Source: an uncultured Ruminococcus sp. (GTDB taxonomy: Bacteria > Bacillota > Clostridia > Oscillospirales > Acutalibacteraceae). From it: 48,872 bases of DNA. This document shows, one piece after another, positions 16,531-25,203 of this stretch (its first letter is position 1; every line of letters starts with the position of its first letter). The stretch lies in NCBI GenBank assembly GCA_902765625.1, contig CACXAO010000006.1, forward strand, positions 1 to 48,872, read 5' to 3'. Under the pieces are notes generated by a model, which saw only the letters and a list, made by a program, of their open reading frames with translations, was not told the DNA's origin and did no database searches. The position numbers were made by a program, and so were the translations under genes.

Positions 16531-17070
16531 TTATGCCAGCTGGAAGTCGAGAATATAGCTTTCGATGCAGAGCTGAACAACTTCCTTTGCCTTTTCCACG
16601 CCGGAGATTTCGGTCGCCGCGGTTTCCTTGTCGTCCTCGAGGGTCTTGTAAACCTGGAAGAAGTGGCGGATTTCATCAAAACGGTGCTTAGGCAAATCCG
16701 AGATGTCGTTATAGGTGTTGTAGTTGGGATCGTTGATCGGCACGGCGATGATTTTTTCATCCTTGCTGTTGTTGTCGATCATGTTGAGCACGCCGATGGG
16801 CTTGCACTCTACCAGAGTCATCGGAAGAATGGTCTCGCTGCACAGAACAAGAACGTCGAGCGGGTCGCCGTCGTCGGCATATGTACGCGGAATAAAACCG
16901 TAGTTTGCCGGATAGTGAGTCGAGGTGAAGAGCACGCGGTCGAGCTTGAGCATACCGGTCTCCTTATCGAGCTCGTATTTATTTTTTCCGCCCTTTGAAA
17001 TTTCAATTACCGCATAAAAACGGTCGCAGGTAATTCTTTTCGGTGAGATGTCATGCCAGATATTATTCAT
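16531..17070 (-). CDS. ppa: Inorganic pyrophosphatase, family I
   Basis: 179 residues. Hydrolyses pyrophosphate to phosphate, pulling biosynthetic reactions forward. The family signature DDGDPLDVLVL holds the Mg-binding aspartates, with YPANYGFIP and the Lys/Arg-rich KRITCDRFYAVIEI region upstream. The start MNNIWHD at 17070 has AAAGGAGG; the frame extends 12 codons further without a ribosome site. The length fits soluble family I enzymes. Confidence 0.93.
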   Translation of the reverse strand: MNNIWHDISPKRITCDRFYAVIEISKGGKNKYELDKETGMLKLDRVLFTSTHYPANYGFIPRTYADDGDPLDVLVLCSETILPMTLVECKPIGVLNMIDNNSKDEKIIAVPINDPNYNTYNDISDLPKHRFDEIRHFFQVYKTLEDDKETAATEISGVEKAKEVVQLCIESYILDFQLA

Positions 17071-17116
17071 GGAAAAACCTCCTTTTTTTCTATTATAAAT
17101 TATCAAAAATTTGATG

Positions 17117-19720
17117 TCAAGAGATTTTCCTAACCTTGTCCAAAATCACCTTAATTATCTGAATAACAACCGTCGGAGCAAACGCCAGAAGCGCGATGCA
17201 GGCGTACATCATGCCGTCCATAGCCTCAACGCAGAACAGAGAATGAAGCGCCGGAACAAAGAGAACGAGCGCGAGCAGCAGGCATCCGAGAACGAACGCG
17301 CCGACGCTGTAGAGGTTGCTGAGAAGTCCGAGACTGAAAATAGAACGCTTGCTGCGGCAGTTGAAGCCGTGGAAAAGTCTCGCGAGGGTGAGGGTGGCGA
17401 AAGCCATTGTAGCCGCGGTAGCCGCGCCGTAAGGCAGGCCGAGGTAGAAGGCTGTTACGACAACCACCGCGATCAGCGCGCCCTGACCGAACATAAGCGC
17501 AGTGAAATCCTTTGTCAGAATGCCCTTGTTGGGGTCGCGCGGCTTCTGAGATAGCAAGCCGTGCTCGGGCTTTTCCATGCCGATCGCGAGCGCCGGAAGC
17601 GAGTCGGTCAGCAGGTTGATAAACAGAAGATGCACCGGCTCAAACGGCACCGGAAGCGCCATTATAGATGTAAAGAGCACGGTGATGATCGCCGCCATGT
17701 TGCCCGAAAGCAGGAAAAGAATTGAGTTGCGGATATTGCGGTAAACGTTTCTTCCGTTCGAGACAGCCTTGATAATGGTCGCGAAGTTGTCGTCCTGCAA
17801 GATCATCGAAGCCGCGTCCTTTGAGACCTCGGTGCCGGTAATGCCCATTGCAACGCCGATGTCTGCCTTCTTGAGGGCGGGCGCGTCGTTAACGCCGTCG
17901 CCTGTCATCGAAACGATATTGCCCTTGCGCTGCCACGCCTCGACGATGCGGATCTTGTTTTCGGGCGATACTCGCGCGTATACCGAGATCTTTTCGAGCA
18001 CACGGTCAAGCTCGGCGTCGTCCATCGTGTCAAGCTCCATGCCGGTCACAGCCATATCTCCGTCGCGCATAATGCCGATCTGCTTTGCAATCGCGGAGGC
18101 GGTGATTTTGTGGTCGCCCGTGATCATGATAGGCTTGATGCCTGCACGTATAGCGTCGGCAACCGCTGCCTTGCTCTCCTCGCGCGGCGGGTCGATCATG
18201 GCAACCAGACCGAGGAAGGTGTAGTTGTATTCGGTCTCTACCGAGAGAGCCTCGTCGCTCTCCTTGTAGGCGAAGGTCAGCACGCGCAGACCCGCCTCGG
18301 AATAATCATTATTCTGTTTTAGAATTATATTTTTATCCTCGTCAGTAATCGGGCGAACTCCGTCCTTTGTGGCGATGCTTACGCAGCGGTCAAGAATCGA
18401 GTCGAGCGCGCCCTTTGTGAGGATGTGAGGCACGCCGTGGAGCTTGTATTTAGTGCTCATCATCTTACGGTCGGAGTCAAACGGAACCTCCTCTACCCTG
18501 CCGAGGGTGTCGCGGATGATGTTCTCGTCAAGACCGATGCTGCGCGAGGTTTCAATAAGCGCGTACTCGGTGGGGTCGCCTATGCCCTTGCCGTCCACGA
18601 TGCTTGAGTCGTTGTTGAGCACCATGTCGTAAATCAGGCGGCGGTGGCTCTCGAGCCTGATGTCAAGCTCCTCCTCGCGGATGCTCTCGCCGTTGATATA
18701 GATGCGCTGAACGGTCATCTTGTTCTGGGTGAGCGTGCCGGTCTTGTCGGAACAGATCACAGACACGCAGCCGAGGCTTTCAACCGCCTTCAAGTCCTTG
18801 ATTACGGCGTTTTCCTTAGCCATTTTCTGGGTGCCCATTGCCTGAACGATGGTGACGATCGAGCTGAGCGCCTCCGGAATAGCCGCAACCGCAAGCGCAA
18901 CAGCAAACATGAGCGAATCGATAATCGTCTTGCCCTGCCAGAGTGACAGACCGAAAACGACCGCGCAGATCACCATGATGATGACCGCAAGTCTGCCCGA
19001 GAACTTATCGAGGCTCTGCTGCAGCGGAGTTTTCTTTTCCTTAGCGGCGTTCATGAGCGACGCGATACGTCCGATTTCGGTATTCATACCCGTTTCGGTG
19101 ACGAGGACGATCGCTCTGCCGTAGGTCACAAGGCTGCCGGAAAATACCATATTTGTGCGGTCGCCCAGAGGAGTTTCGCCGCTGATGGTTTCGTCGTTCT
19201 TGTCAACATTTGTGGACTCGCCTGTCAGGGAGCTTTCGTTGACCTGCAGAGAGTAGTTGTGGATGATTCTGCCGTCGGCGACAACCAGATCGCCTGCCTC
19301 GAGGACGATAATATCGCCTGCAACAACCTTTTTGGAGTCGATTTCCAGCTTCTGACCGTCGCGGATAACCTTGGCTGACGGTGACGAAAGGGATTTCAGG
19401 CTGTCGAGCGACTTTTCAGCCTTAACATGCTGCGCGGTGCCGAGGATTGCGTTCATAATAATTACCGCAAAAATAACGATCGTGCTCTCGATATTTCCGG
19501 AGAACATCGAAATAATCGCCGCCGCGATAAGAATCAATACGAGCAAATCCGCGAACTGACCGAGAAATACCTGTAAAACGGTTTTCTTTTTGCCCTCAGC
19601 GAGGACGTTTTCGCCGTTCTTTTTCAGCCTTTCCGCCGCCTGTTCGCTGCTCAGACCGTCGGTTGTAACGTCAAATGCCGACAAAGCCTCGGCGCCTGTT
19701 TTTTGATACCAGTCTGCCAT
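17117..19720 (-). CDS. P-type cation ATPase (P2A-like), probable Mn2+/Ca2+ exporter under Mn2+ riboswitch control
   Basis: 867 residues. Actuator motif TGES, phosphorylation site CSDKTGTLT, KGALDS in the nucleotide domain and TGDGVNDAPALKKADIGVAMG in the hinge are all present. Helix M4 reads IPEALSSIVTI and M6 NLLTDSLPALAIGMEKP, both with the acidic/Asn residues of Ca2+-type pumps. The Mn2+ riboswitch directly upstream argues for export of Mn2+, as for YoaB of Lactococcus, with Ca2+ as the alternative. The start MADWYQ at 19720 has GGAGGT upstream. Confidence 0.92.
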   Translation of the reverse strand: MADWYQKTGAEALSAFDVTTDGLSSEQAAERLKKNGENVLAEGKKKTVLQVFLGQFADLLVLILIAAAIISMFSGNIESTIVIFAVIIMNAILGTAQHVKAEKSLDSLKSLSSPSAKVIRDGQKLEIDSKKVVAGDIIVLEAGDLVVADGRIIHNYSLQVNESSLTGESTNVDKNDETISGETPLGDRTNMVFSGSLVTYGRAIVLVTETGMNTEIGRIASLMNAAKEKKTPLQQSLDKFSGRLAVIIMVICAVVFGLSLWQGKTIIDSLMFAVALAVAAIPEALSSIVTIVQAMGTQKMAKENAVIKDLKAVESLGCVSVICSDKTGTLTQNKMTVQRIYINGESIREEELDIRLESHRRLIYDMVLNNDSSIVDGKGIGDPTEYALIETSRSIGLDENIIRDTLGRVEEVPFDSDRKMMSTKYKLHGVPHILTKGALDSILDRCVSIATKDGVRPITDEDKNIILKQNNDYSEAGLRVLTFAYKESDEALSVETEYNYTFLGLVAMIDPPREESKAAVADAIRAGIKPIMITGDHKITASAIAKQIGIMRDGDMAVTGMELDTMDDAELDRVLEKISVYARVSPENKIRIVEAWQRKGNIVSMTGDGVNDAPALKKADIGVAMGITGTEVSKDAASMILQDDNFATIIKAVSNGRNVYRNIRNSILFLLSGNMAAIITVLFTSIMALPVPFEPVHLLFINLLTDSLPALAIGMEKPEHGLLSQKPRDPNKGILTKDFTALMFGQGALIAVVVVTAFYLGLPYGAATAATMAFATLTLARLFHGFNCRSKRSIFSLGLLSNLYSVGAFVLGCLLLALVLFVPALHSLFCVEAMDGMMYACIALLAFAPTVVIQIIKVILDKVRKIS

Positions 19721-19742
19721 AAATGTTACCTCCAAAAAATAA

Positions 19743-19870
19743 AGACCTCTATTGTGCACGTTACCCATGCGCAATAAAAGTCTCGTTCTTTAGTGTATAT
19801 CCGATACCCCGATAAAGGTATGAGATTGACGAAATATACCACGGCTATCGCCGCGAACTACTCCCCTTTA
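19743..19870 (-). ncRNA. yybP-ykoY manganese riboswitch with expression-platform terminator
   Basis: The minus strand starts TAAAGGGGAGTAG (from 19870), carries CGTCAATCTCATAC in the middle and closes with CGAGACTTTT near 19778-19787, the hallmarks of the yybP-ykoY aptamer. The following sequence (19743-19783) folds into a long hairpin with arms opening AGAC and closing GTCT, then TTATTTTTT, an intrinsic terminator. The 3' strand of the P1 helix (CTTTT) is also part of the terminator stem, so metal binding would block termination: an ON switch for the ATPase. Confidence 0.88.
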
Positions 19871-19879
19871 GCAAATATA

Positions 19880-20125
19880 TTATATCACATCGTTCTCGGG
19901 ATTGTCAATAATCATTTCTGATTTTTTGGCTTTCGGCTTGCTGTAATATGCGAGGATAATGCCGACAAATGCAAGCAATGCTCCTGCGCCGCCCATTATT
20001 ACCGCCAACTCATATTTGTTCATGTAATAACCTACATAAGCCGCGCCGCCTGCCAAAGCTACGCTTATTACCGCGAGAACAAAACCCGCAATAAACAGTC
20101 CGTTCATCTTTTGCTTATCGTCCAT
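19880..20125 (-). CDS. Small two-helix membrane protein of unknown function
   Basis: 81 residues from ATG 20125, with AGGTG about 6 nt upstream formed at the end of rsmA. Two hydrophobic helices (about 9-34 and 39-62) are followed by a Lys-rich then acidic tail (PKAKKSEM, NPENDVI). It is the last gene of the LUD-rsmF-rsmA operon; the riboswitch leader of the ATPase begins 10 nt after the stop. I do not recognise a family. Confidence 0.65.
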   Translation of the reverse strand: MDDKQKMNGLFIAGFVLAVISVALAGGAAYVGYYMNKYELAVIMGGAGALLAFVGIILAYYSKPKAKKSEMIIDNPENDVI

Positions 20126-20126
20126 A

Positions 20127-20978
20127 TCATTCACCTATCGCATTGGCTATCGCCGCAAAATCCTCTAAGCTCAGCTTTTCGGCACGTGCCGTCGGAGATA
20201 CTCCCGCCGCTTCGAGAATCGCGAGTATTTCATCCTTGTTTCTGCCGAGTCCCGCGCTGAGTGAGTTTGAAATCACCTTGCGCCGCTGCGAGAACGCCGC
20301 CCTGACCACCTCGAAAAACAGCTTTTCGTCCGTCTTGACGGGAGGTTCCTTCAATATTTCGAGCCTGATCACCGCGGAATCCACCTTCGGAGCCGGCATA
20401 AACGAGCCTGCGCTCACACCGAACAGCATTTGCGGCTTAGCGTAGTAATTGACCGACACCGTGACCGCTCCGCTCATCCGCGACCCTACCTCGGCGCATA
20501 TCCGCTGAGCCGCCTCCTTTTGAACCATTACGGTGACCGCAGTTATCGGAAGCCTGTCCTCGAGAAGCTTCATTATCACGGGCGAGGTTATGTAATACGG
20601 AAGGTTTGCGCAGACTACGACCTCGAGTCCGTCAAATTCGTCCCTGATAAGCTGGTTGAGGTCAAGCTCAAGCACGTCGGCGTTAACTACCTTGACGTTG
20701 CCGTATTCAGCCAAGGTTTCGTCCAGCACAGGCAGCAGCCGCTTGTCCAGCTCAACCGCAACTACCTTGTCGGCAAGCTGACAAAGCTCGTTGGTGAGAA
20801 CTCCGATTCCGGGTCCGACCTCTATTACGCCGACTCCTTTGCCGGCGCCCGAACCGGACGCCATGCGCGGACATACAGACGGATTGATCAGAAAGTTCTG
20901 ACCGAGCGCCTTTGAAAAGGTGAAGCCGTGCCGCGAGAGAATCTCTTTTATTGTACCGATGTCGGATAATCGTTTCAT
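20127..20978 (-). CDS. rsmA: 16S rRNA dimethyladenosine transferase
   Basis: 283 residues. Dimethylates two adjacent adenines in helix 45 of 16S rRNA (KsgA). Motifs: KALGQNFLINP at the N-terminus, VGPGIGVLT for SAM binding, NLPYYITSP (motif IV, catalytic) and FSQRRKVISNSL in the C-terminal domain. It overlaps the rsmF stop by ATGA, so the two modification genes are translationally coupled. Confidence 0.95.
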   Translation of the reverse strand: MKRLSDIGTIKEILSRHGFTFSKALGQNFLINPSVCPRMASGSGAGKGVGVIEVGPGIGVLTNELCQLADKVVAVELDKRLLPVLDETLAEYGNVKVVNADVLELDLNQLIRDEFDGLEVVVCANLPYYITSPVIMKLLEDRLPITAVTVMVQKEAAQRICAEVGSRMSGAVTVSVNYYAKPQMLFGVSAGSFMPAPKVDSAVIRLEILKEPPVKTDEKLFFEVVRAAFSQRRKVISNSLSAGLGRNKDEILAILEAAGVSPTARAEKLSLEDFAAIANAIGE

Positions 20979-22291
20979 TTGAGCGTCCGCAGTCCTTTCG
21001 GGTATTTATTCTTTAATCTGCCGTTTGAAGCCTTGCCGAAGCCGACGGTCATACCGTCAACGCAAACGGTGCAGTAACCCTTTACGTCTGAGGGTACGTC
21101 AATTTCCTCGCCGTGAAGGTAAGCCTTGATCTGAGCGCTGTCCGCTTCAAAATCGACCGCGTTCACACAGTCGGATTTTCCTGCGGCGGCAAAAGCGCTG
21201 TGGTGAGGTTCAAAACGCCTCTTTACGATCTCTCCCAAAATTACGCCGGCTCTGAGAACGGGAACGCCGTCTGCCGGTTGATAATTCTTTGGAAGAATTA
21301 TGATTTTGTCCTTTAATACCGTAATATTTTCGCCGAAGGGTCGGTTCACAAAAAGGCTGTCGTAAAAATCGAGAATCGCGCTGTCTGCCTTTGATGTATT
21401 AACAGGAACGGAGATCCTGCCGCTCTCACCTTTTTTGCGCAGGCGCGCGGCAAAATGACCCTCGCCGCCGTCCATAGGGAATATCCTGCGCGCGTGTTCC
21501 ATAGTCGGTCTGCCGAAGCTCACACCCGGATCCTCAAGGACAAAATCGGGGTTTTTATCGAGAAAGCGCGAAATCACACCCTCGTTTTCCTCGCGCGAAA
21601 AGGTGCAGGTCGAGTACACCAGAACGCCGCCCGGTCTGAGAGCTTTTTTGGCGCTGTCCAGAATATGAAGCTGGCGTTCGGCACAGCTGCGGACGTGTTC
21701 AACGCTCCACTCTGTCTGCGCCTCGCCGTTTTTGCGGAACATTCCCTCGCCGCTGCAAGGCGCGTCGACGAGAACCTTGTCAAACCTGCCGGCGAGCCTC
21801 TCGCAAAGCTGCTCCGGATGAGCATTTGACACAACCGCGTTGCTTATTCCCATCCGTTCAATATTCGATAAAAGAATATTAGCTCGGTTCCTGACGATCT
21901 CGTTGCTCCACAAAAGTCCGGTGCCGTTGAGCATTGCGCCGATTTGAGTGCTCTTTCCGCCGGGAGCGGCGCAGAGATCAAGGACAAAGTCGCCCTCCTC
22001 AACGCCGAGCATTTCTGCCGCAGAGGTCGCGGACGGCTCCTGAATATAAAACGCGCCGCAGTGGTGCAGCGGACTGTTTCCGAGCGACCTGACTTCGCCG
22101 GGGATGTAAAATCCGTTCGGACAAAACGGCGTGGGCTTCAGCTCAAATCCAATTATGTCTTTAAGCCTTTCGGGCGTGCATTTGAGGGTGTTAACGCGCA
22201 GACCGCGAAAGTGATCCGCCTCGTAGTATTTCAAAAAAGAATCGTATTCGCCGCCGAGAAGCGACTTCATTCTAACGAGAAAGTCCTCCAT
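20975..22291 (-). CDS. rsmF: 16S rRNA m5C methyltransferase, RsmF/RsmB (NOL1/NOP2/Sun) family
   Basis: 438 residues. SAM-binding DLCAAPGGKSTQIGAML, the catalytic cysteine region VDAPCSGEGMFRKN and the second cysteine in YSTCTFSREENE identify an RNA m5C methyltransferase. The long C-terminal extension beyond the catalytic domain is the RsmF/YebU layout rather than RsmB, which has an N-terminal NusB domain absent here. The start overlaps the LUD gene stop (TGATG). Confidence 0.88.
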   Translation of the reverse strand: MEDFLVRMKSLLGGEYDSFLKYYEADHFRGLRVNTLKCTPERLKDIIGFELKPTPFCPNGFYIPGEVRSLGNSPLHHCGAFYIQEPSATSAAEMLGVEEGDFVLDLCAAPGGKSTQIGAMLNGTGLLWSNEIVRNRANILLSNIERMGISNAVVSNAHPEQLCERLAGRFDKVLVDAPCSGEGMFRKNGEAQTEWSVEHVRSCAERQLHILDSAKKALRPGGVLVYSTCTFSREENEGVISRFLDKNPDFVLEDPGVSFGRPTMEHARRIFPMDGGEGHFAARLRKKGESGRISVPVNTSKADSAILDFYDSLFVNRPFGENITVLKDKIIILPKNYQPADGVPVLRAGVILGEIVKRRFEPHHSAFAAAGKSDCVNAVDFEADSAQIKAYLHGEEIDVPSDVKGYCTVCVDGMTVGFGKASNGRLKNKYPKGLRTLK

Positions 22292-22953
22292 CAGTAGCCG
22301 AGTTCCTCGTTAATGATAATCACCTTGATGCGGTTGACGTGGCGCTGCTGCGCGCACACAACATAGTTGCAGCAGATTCTGCCGTCTCCGTGGCAGCCTT
22401 CGCACAGCTCGGGGTTCTCCTTGTTGAGCGAAACGCACTGACCTGCCTTGGCGCAGTAGGTATCGATTCCGAGACGGACGGTATTCGGCGGCGCCGCCTT
22501 TGTCTTGACGCGCTCGATCGCCTCGGAGATGTTCCTGACCAGCTTATTAACGCCGCAAACAACGATTACGCTCTTTGGACCGTAGAGAATCGCGGCTACG
22601 CGGTTTGAATTGCCGTCCACGTTATAAAGCTCGCCGTTTTCGGTGACTGCATTGGAGCTTGTGAAGAACGCGTCGGCAGAGAAGGTCTTGCGGTAAACCT
22701 CCTCGATCTCCTCACGCGTTATACCCTCTCGAGCACGGTCGAGATAGTTGTAATCGGAGGAGCTGATAATATCGTAAATGCCTGTCTGCTTCAGGGTGAC
22801 CGAGCCGCCGTTTGAAATCACGTCGCCCTTTTTGACGAGCGTCTTAACCAGCTCGCGGGCATCGGCGCTGTTTTCGCAGTAATAAGCCTCCATGCGGTTG
22901 CGGCGGAGGTTTTGCATTGTTTTTTCGATTCTTGCCTTTAATTCGTCAGTCAT
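22291..22953 (-). CDS. LUD-domain (DUF162) lactate-utilization-type protein
   Basis: 220 residues of the LutC/LUD fold: SNGGSVTLKQTGIYD near the N-terminus and VVCGVNKLVRN in the C-terminal half. The end is Cys-rich (YCAKAGQC, CEGCHGDGRICCNY), which could hold a metal or Fe-S centre. LutB and LutA are absent, so lactate use is not supported; stand-alone members are of unknown role. The start at 22953 is chosen because the upstream GTG lies too close to AAGG. First gene of a four-gene operon with rsmF and rsmA. Confidence 0.8.
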   Translation of the reverse strand: MTDELKARIEKTMQNLRRNRMEAYYCENSADARELVKTLVKKGDVISNGGSVTLKQTGIYDIISSSDYNYLDRAREGITREEIEEVYRKTFSADAFFTSSNAVTENGELYNVDGNSNRVAAILYGPKSVIVVCGVNKLVRNISEAIERVKTKAAPPNTVRLGIDTYCAKAGQCVSLNKENPELCEGCHGDGRICCNYVVCAQQRHVNRIKVIIINEELGY

Positions 22954-23026
22954 GTTAATCACGCCTTCATTTGTTTTTCCTTATTATAGCGCAAAAAACG
23001 TGAGAGTGCAAGACGCAGACGGGATT

Positions 23027-23569
23027 TTACGGCTCCTTAAACGGCACGTTGAGATATTCGGCGACGGATTTTGCAAGAGCGCGTGCGATGTTGTCGAGAT
23101 TATCTCGTATCCAGCGCGCGTCCTCGCGGTTGTCGTGAAAGGCGGTCTCGATAAGCACCGCAGGCGCCTTTGTTTTCCTCAGCTCTGCGAGATTTGCGTT
23201 CGGCACGACCTTGACGTTCATCGGCTCGCGGTAAATCGGGCGGTAATTCGCGGCTATGATCTCCGCGAAGCGTTTGCCGCGTTCGCTCGTCGGGTAATAG
23301 AAAATCTGCACGCCTGTGTTCTTTCCCGACTGAGATTCGGGCGAGGCGTTGCTGTGGATCGCAAGATGGAGGTTGTAGTCCTGACCGTTTGCGTCGTTGA
23401 TGATCTTCCACAGCGGCATTTCGGGCTGATTGCGCGAAAAATCGATTCCGCCGGCAGTCAGGTACGGTTCCATCGCGTCGGCAATCAGATTCATGTAATA
23501 TTCCTCGTTGCCGCCGTCGACGTAGTGATTGAACTCCTGTGCGGACGGACTAAGGTAAATTTTCGGCAT
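23027..23569 (-). CDS. N-acetylmuramoyl-L-alanine amidase, Amidase_3-like, no signal peptide
   Basis: 180 residues from ATG 23569 with AAAGGGAGT upstream. It starts PKIYLSPSAQEFN, keeps LAIHSNA and VLIETAFHDN of Zn amidases, but lacks the usual first histidine (DPGHGG replaced by SPSAQEF). There is no signal peptide or cell-wall domain, as in amidases released by mother-cell lysis or phage-type lysins. The substitution at the first metal ligand is shared by a clostridial subgroup as I recall it; activity is likely but not proven. Confidence 0.75.
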   Translation of the reverse strand: MPKIYLSPSAQEFNHYVDGGNEEYYMNLIADAMEPYLTAGGIDFSRNQPEMPLWKIINDANGQDYNLHLAIHSNASPESQSGKNTGVQIFYYPTSERGKRFAEIIAANYRPIYREPMNVKVVPNANLAELRKTKAPAVLIETAFHDNREDARWIRDNLDNIARALAKSVAEYLNVPFKEP

Positions 23570-23639
23570 AGCTGTACTCCCTTTCGGTTTGGTTTGGTAC
23601 ATCATATGCGCGAACTCAAAAAAGTTGCGATTATATCGC

Positions 23640-23654
23640 ATATAATTCTTATAA
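23640..23654 (+). promoter_or_regulatory. PerR-box-like operator upstream of rubrerythrin
   Basis: ATATAATTCTTATAA matches the PerR consensus TTATAATNATTATAA at 13 of 15 positions. It ends 5 nt before a candidate -35 (TTAAAT 23659-23664, 16 bp, TAAAAT 23681-23686). Clostridial rubrerythrins are known PerR targets, so peroxide induction is likely. Confidence 0.6.
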
Positions 23655-23750
23655 GCAATTAAATCATGCGGTTTTTATGTTAAAATATTCGAACTACATG
23701 GATACTGTATTCTAAATTTTGTAAATATTTTTGAAGGGAGAAATGTTATT

Positions 23751-24296
23751 ATGAAATGGTATTGTACTGTATGCGGCTATGTTCACGAGGGAGATCAGCC
23801 TCCCGAGGCTTGTCCCGTTTGCAAGCAGCCCGCTTCCAAGTTTAAGCTCATGGAAGAAGATGCCGAGTACGCCACCGTTCACAAGCTCGGCGAAGGCAAA
23901 GCTGAGGGCGTAAGCGAGGACATCATCAAGGATCTCAGAGCTAACTTTGAGGGCGAGTGCAGCGAGGTCGGTATGTATCTTGCAATGGCGAGAGTTGCCG
24001 ACAGAGAGGGTTATCCCGAAATCGCGGAGGCGTTCAAGAGATACGCTTTTGAAGAAGCTGACCACGCTTCCCGTTTTGCAGAGCTTCTCGGCGAGGTTCT
24101 GACCGACAGCACCGAAAAGAACCTGAAAATGCGCGCTGACGCCGAAGCAGGCGCCTGCGAGGGTAAGTTTGACCTTGCAAAGAGAGCAAAGGCGGCTAAC
24201 CTCGACGCTATTCACGACACCGTCCACGAAATGGCTAAGGACGAGGCAAGACACGGCGCGGGCTTCAAGGGACTTTTGAAGAGATATTTTGGTTAA
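23751..24296 (+). CDS. rbr: Rubrerythrin with N-terminal rubredoxin domain (reverse rubrerythrin); integration target
   Basis: 181 residues. The rubredoxin centre is at the N-terminus ([14 protein letters not shown]), followed by the ferritin-like di-iron domain with [21 protein letters not shown] and DEARHGAGF, the order of reverse rubrerythrins that reduce peroxide in anaerobes. GAAGGGAG precedes the ATG. The last eight codons and stop (from 24272) differ from the chromosomal tail kept at 32794 only at synonymous sites, so the 3' end was replaced by an integrating element without changing the protein. Confidence 0.95.
   Translation: MKWYCTVCGYVHEGDQPPEACPVCKQPASKFKLMEEDAEYATVHKLGEGKAEGVSEDIIKDLRANFEGECSEVGMYLAMARVADREGYPEIAEAFKRYAFEEADHASRFAELLGEVLTDSTEKNLKMRADAEAGACEGKFDLAKRAKAANLDAIHDTVHEMAKDEARHGAGFKGLLKRYFG
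24219..24271 (+). repeat. attL: 53-bp direct repeat in the end of rbr
   Basis: This 53-bp segment is identical to 32741-32793. It encodes residues up to GFKG of rubrerythrin. Beyond it the two copies diverge at DNA level but both encode LLKRYFG and a TAA stop. Confidence 0.93.
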
Positions 24297-24325
24297 GTCA
24301 AAAGCCGCATAAATACTGAGTTTTT

Positions 24326-24356
24326 AAGGAGTGGGAGAAATCCTGCTCCTTTTTTC
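24326..24356 (+). terminator. rbr terminator, copy 1 (element-borne)
   Basis: AAGGAG (24326-24331) and CTCCTT (24346-24351) with inner GGG/CCT pairing, followed by TTTTTT. Related terminators recur at 33626 and 34074. Confidence 0.85.
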
Positions 24357-24377
24357 TGGTTTTAGAACATCTTTTCA

Positions 24378-24466
24378 AATGGTACTTTCGTGGTACTCTC
24401 TGTTTTTCCAAGAGGAAAAAGAAACAAAAATCCTTTGAAAGTGGTACTTTTCAAAATGGTACCATT
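24378..24466. repeat. GGTAC repeats, candidate left integrase arm sites
   Basis: GGTAC occurs at 24381, 24392, 24443 and 24458, mostly as TGGTACTTT or TGGTACTCT; the last is the 12-bp palindrome AATGGTACCATT (24455-24466). A similar site is inside the right end (32549-32555). The rest of the gap up to 24768 holds a hairpin (24590-24614) and a promoter (about 24679); no gene is seen. Confidence 0.5.
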
Positions 24467-24589
24467 CTGTGAGCTTATTATATCATACTATTTGTAAGCG
24501 AAACAAGACCAAATCATCTTTTATTGAACATCATCACATCTATTATTCATCTTGATTACAACCCAAAAGCAAATCAATAACATCTTTTG

Positions 24590-24625
24590 TTACAGCGGTT
24601 TATTCTTGCCGCTGTAATTTTTAAT
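24590..24625 (+). terminator. Hairpin made of paired nonamers, terminator-like
   Basis: TTACAGCGG and CCGCTGTAA form a 9-bp stem with a 10-nt loop, followed by TTTTTAATTTT. The right arm includes one of the 14 TTGCCGCTG motifs of the element. No coding gene precedes it on the plus strand, so it may shield the gene block from rbr read-through. Confidence 0.6.
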
Positions 24626-24678
24626 TTTATCAACAACCGAACCAGTACCATTATAACGCCAAGTTGTAAATAAAGTGT

Positions 24679-24686
24679 GATATAAT
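24679..24686 (+). promoter_or_regulatory. Extended -10 promoter of the small-gene block
   Basis: TGATATAAT, an extended -10 (TGN-TATAAT), about 82 nt upstream of the first gene at 24768. A matching -35 at 17 bp is not clear. Confidence 0.5.
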
Positions 24687-24767
24687 ATAGGTGTAATAAA
24701 GAGGGAAACAAAAAACAAAAAACAAAAAATAAAAAAATATCAACCCTCTACAGAAAGGATTTTTATT

Positions 24768-25169
24768 ATGACAAATTCAATCGTAATCAATGACAAGAGC
24801 CGCAAAATCGAAATCACCAAGAAGTTTGCCGCTGCCGCAAAATACTTTGGTAGCCAAGAGTACAAAATGCTTCAAAAAGCACGCACCCATTATCCTGACT
24901 ACTACGTTAAGGTTAGAAGCGCAGCGAGGAAAGCAGACCACTTCAAAGGCTTGACCTTCGACTACATGGAGGGCTACATCAAGAAGCACAACATGGAATT
25001 GCTTAAAAACTTCTATATTCTCAGCGGCAAAACCGAAGAAGGCAAAAAGAAAGACTTTGCCGCAGCAGCTACCTACGGAGAAATCAAAAAATGGTTTATC
25101 GAGCAGTTTCCTGAGTTGGAAATAAAGCGCAAGACCATTGATGAAATTCTCGGCAATACAGCAGCATAA
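24768..25169 (+). CDS. Small element protein of unknown function, paralog A
   Basis: 133 residues; AGAAAGG precedes the ATG. It shares a framework with the next gene: EY-x2-L/LQ-x2-R-x2-YPD near residue 30-45, FKGLT-x2-YME-x-YI in the middle, and Y-x2-IKKWF-x3-FPE-E near the end. The shared pattern suggests a tandem duplication with early divergence. Similar short proteins occur in clostridial mobile elements without a known role. Charge is mixed and no membrane segment is seen. It contains two of the repeated nonamers. Confidence 0.75.
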   Translation: MTNSIVINDKSRKIEITKKFAAAAKYFGSQEYKMLQKARTHYPDYYVKVRSAARKADHFKGLTFDYMEGYIKKHNMELLKNFYILSGKTEEGKKKDFAAAATYGEIKKWFIEQFPELEIKRKTIDEILGNTAA

Positions 25170-25203
25170 AAACCAATAGATAAAAAGAAAGGACTTGACG
25201 ATT

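Noticed and set aside
22291-22953. Lactate utilisation operon
   Set aside because: Only a single LUD protein is present, without LutA/LutB, and neighbours are rRNA methyltransferases.
24219-24271. tRNA-type attachment site
   Set aside because: The repeat is within a protein gene; no tRNA cloverleaf is present at either end.
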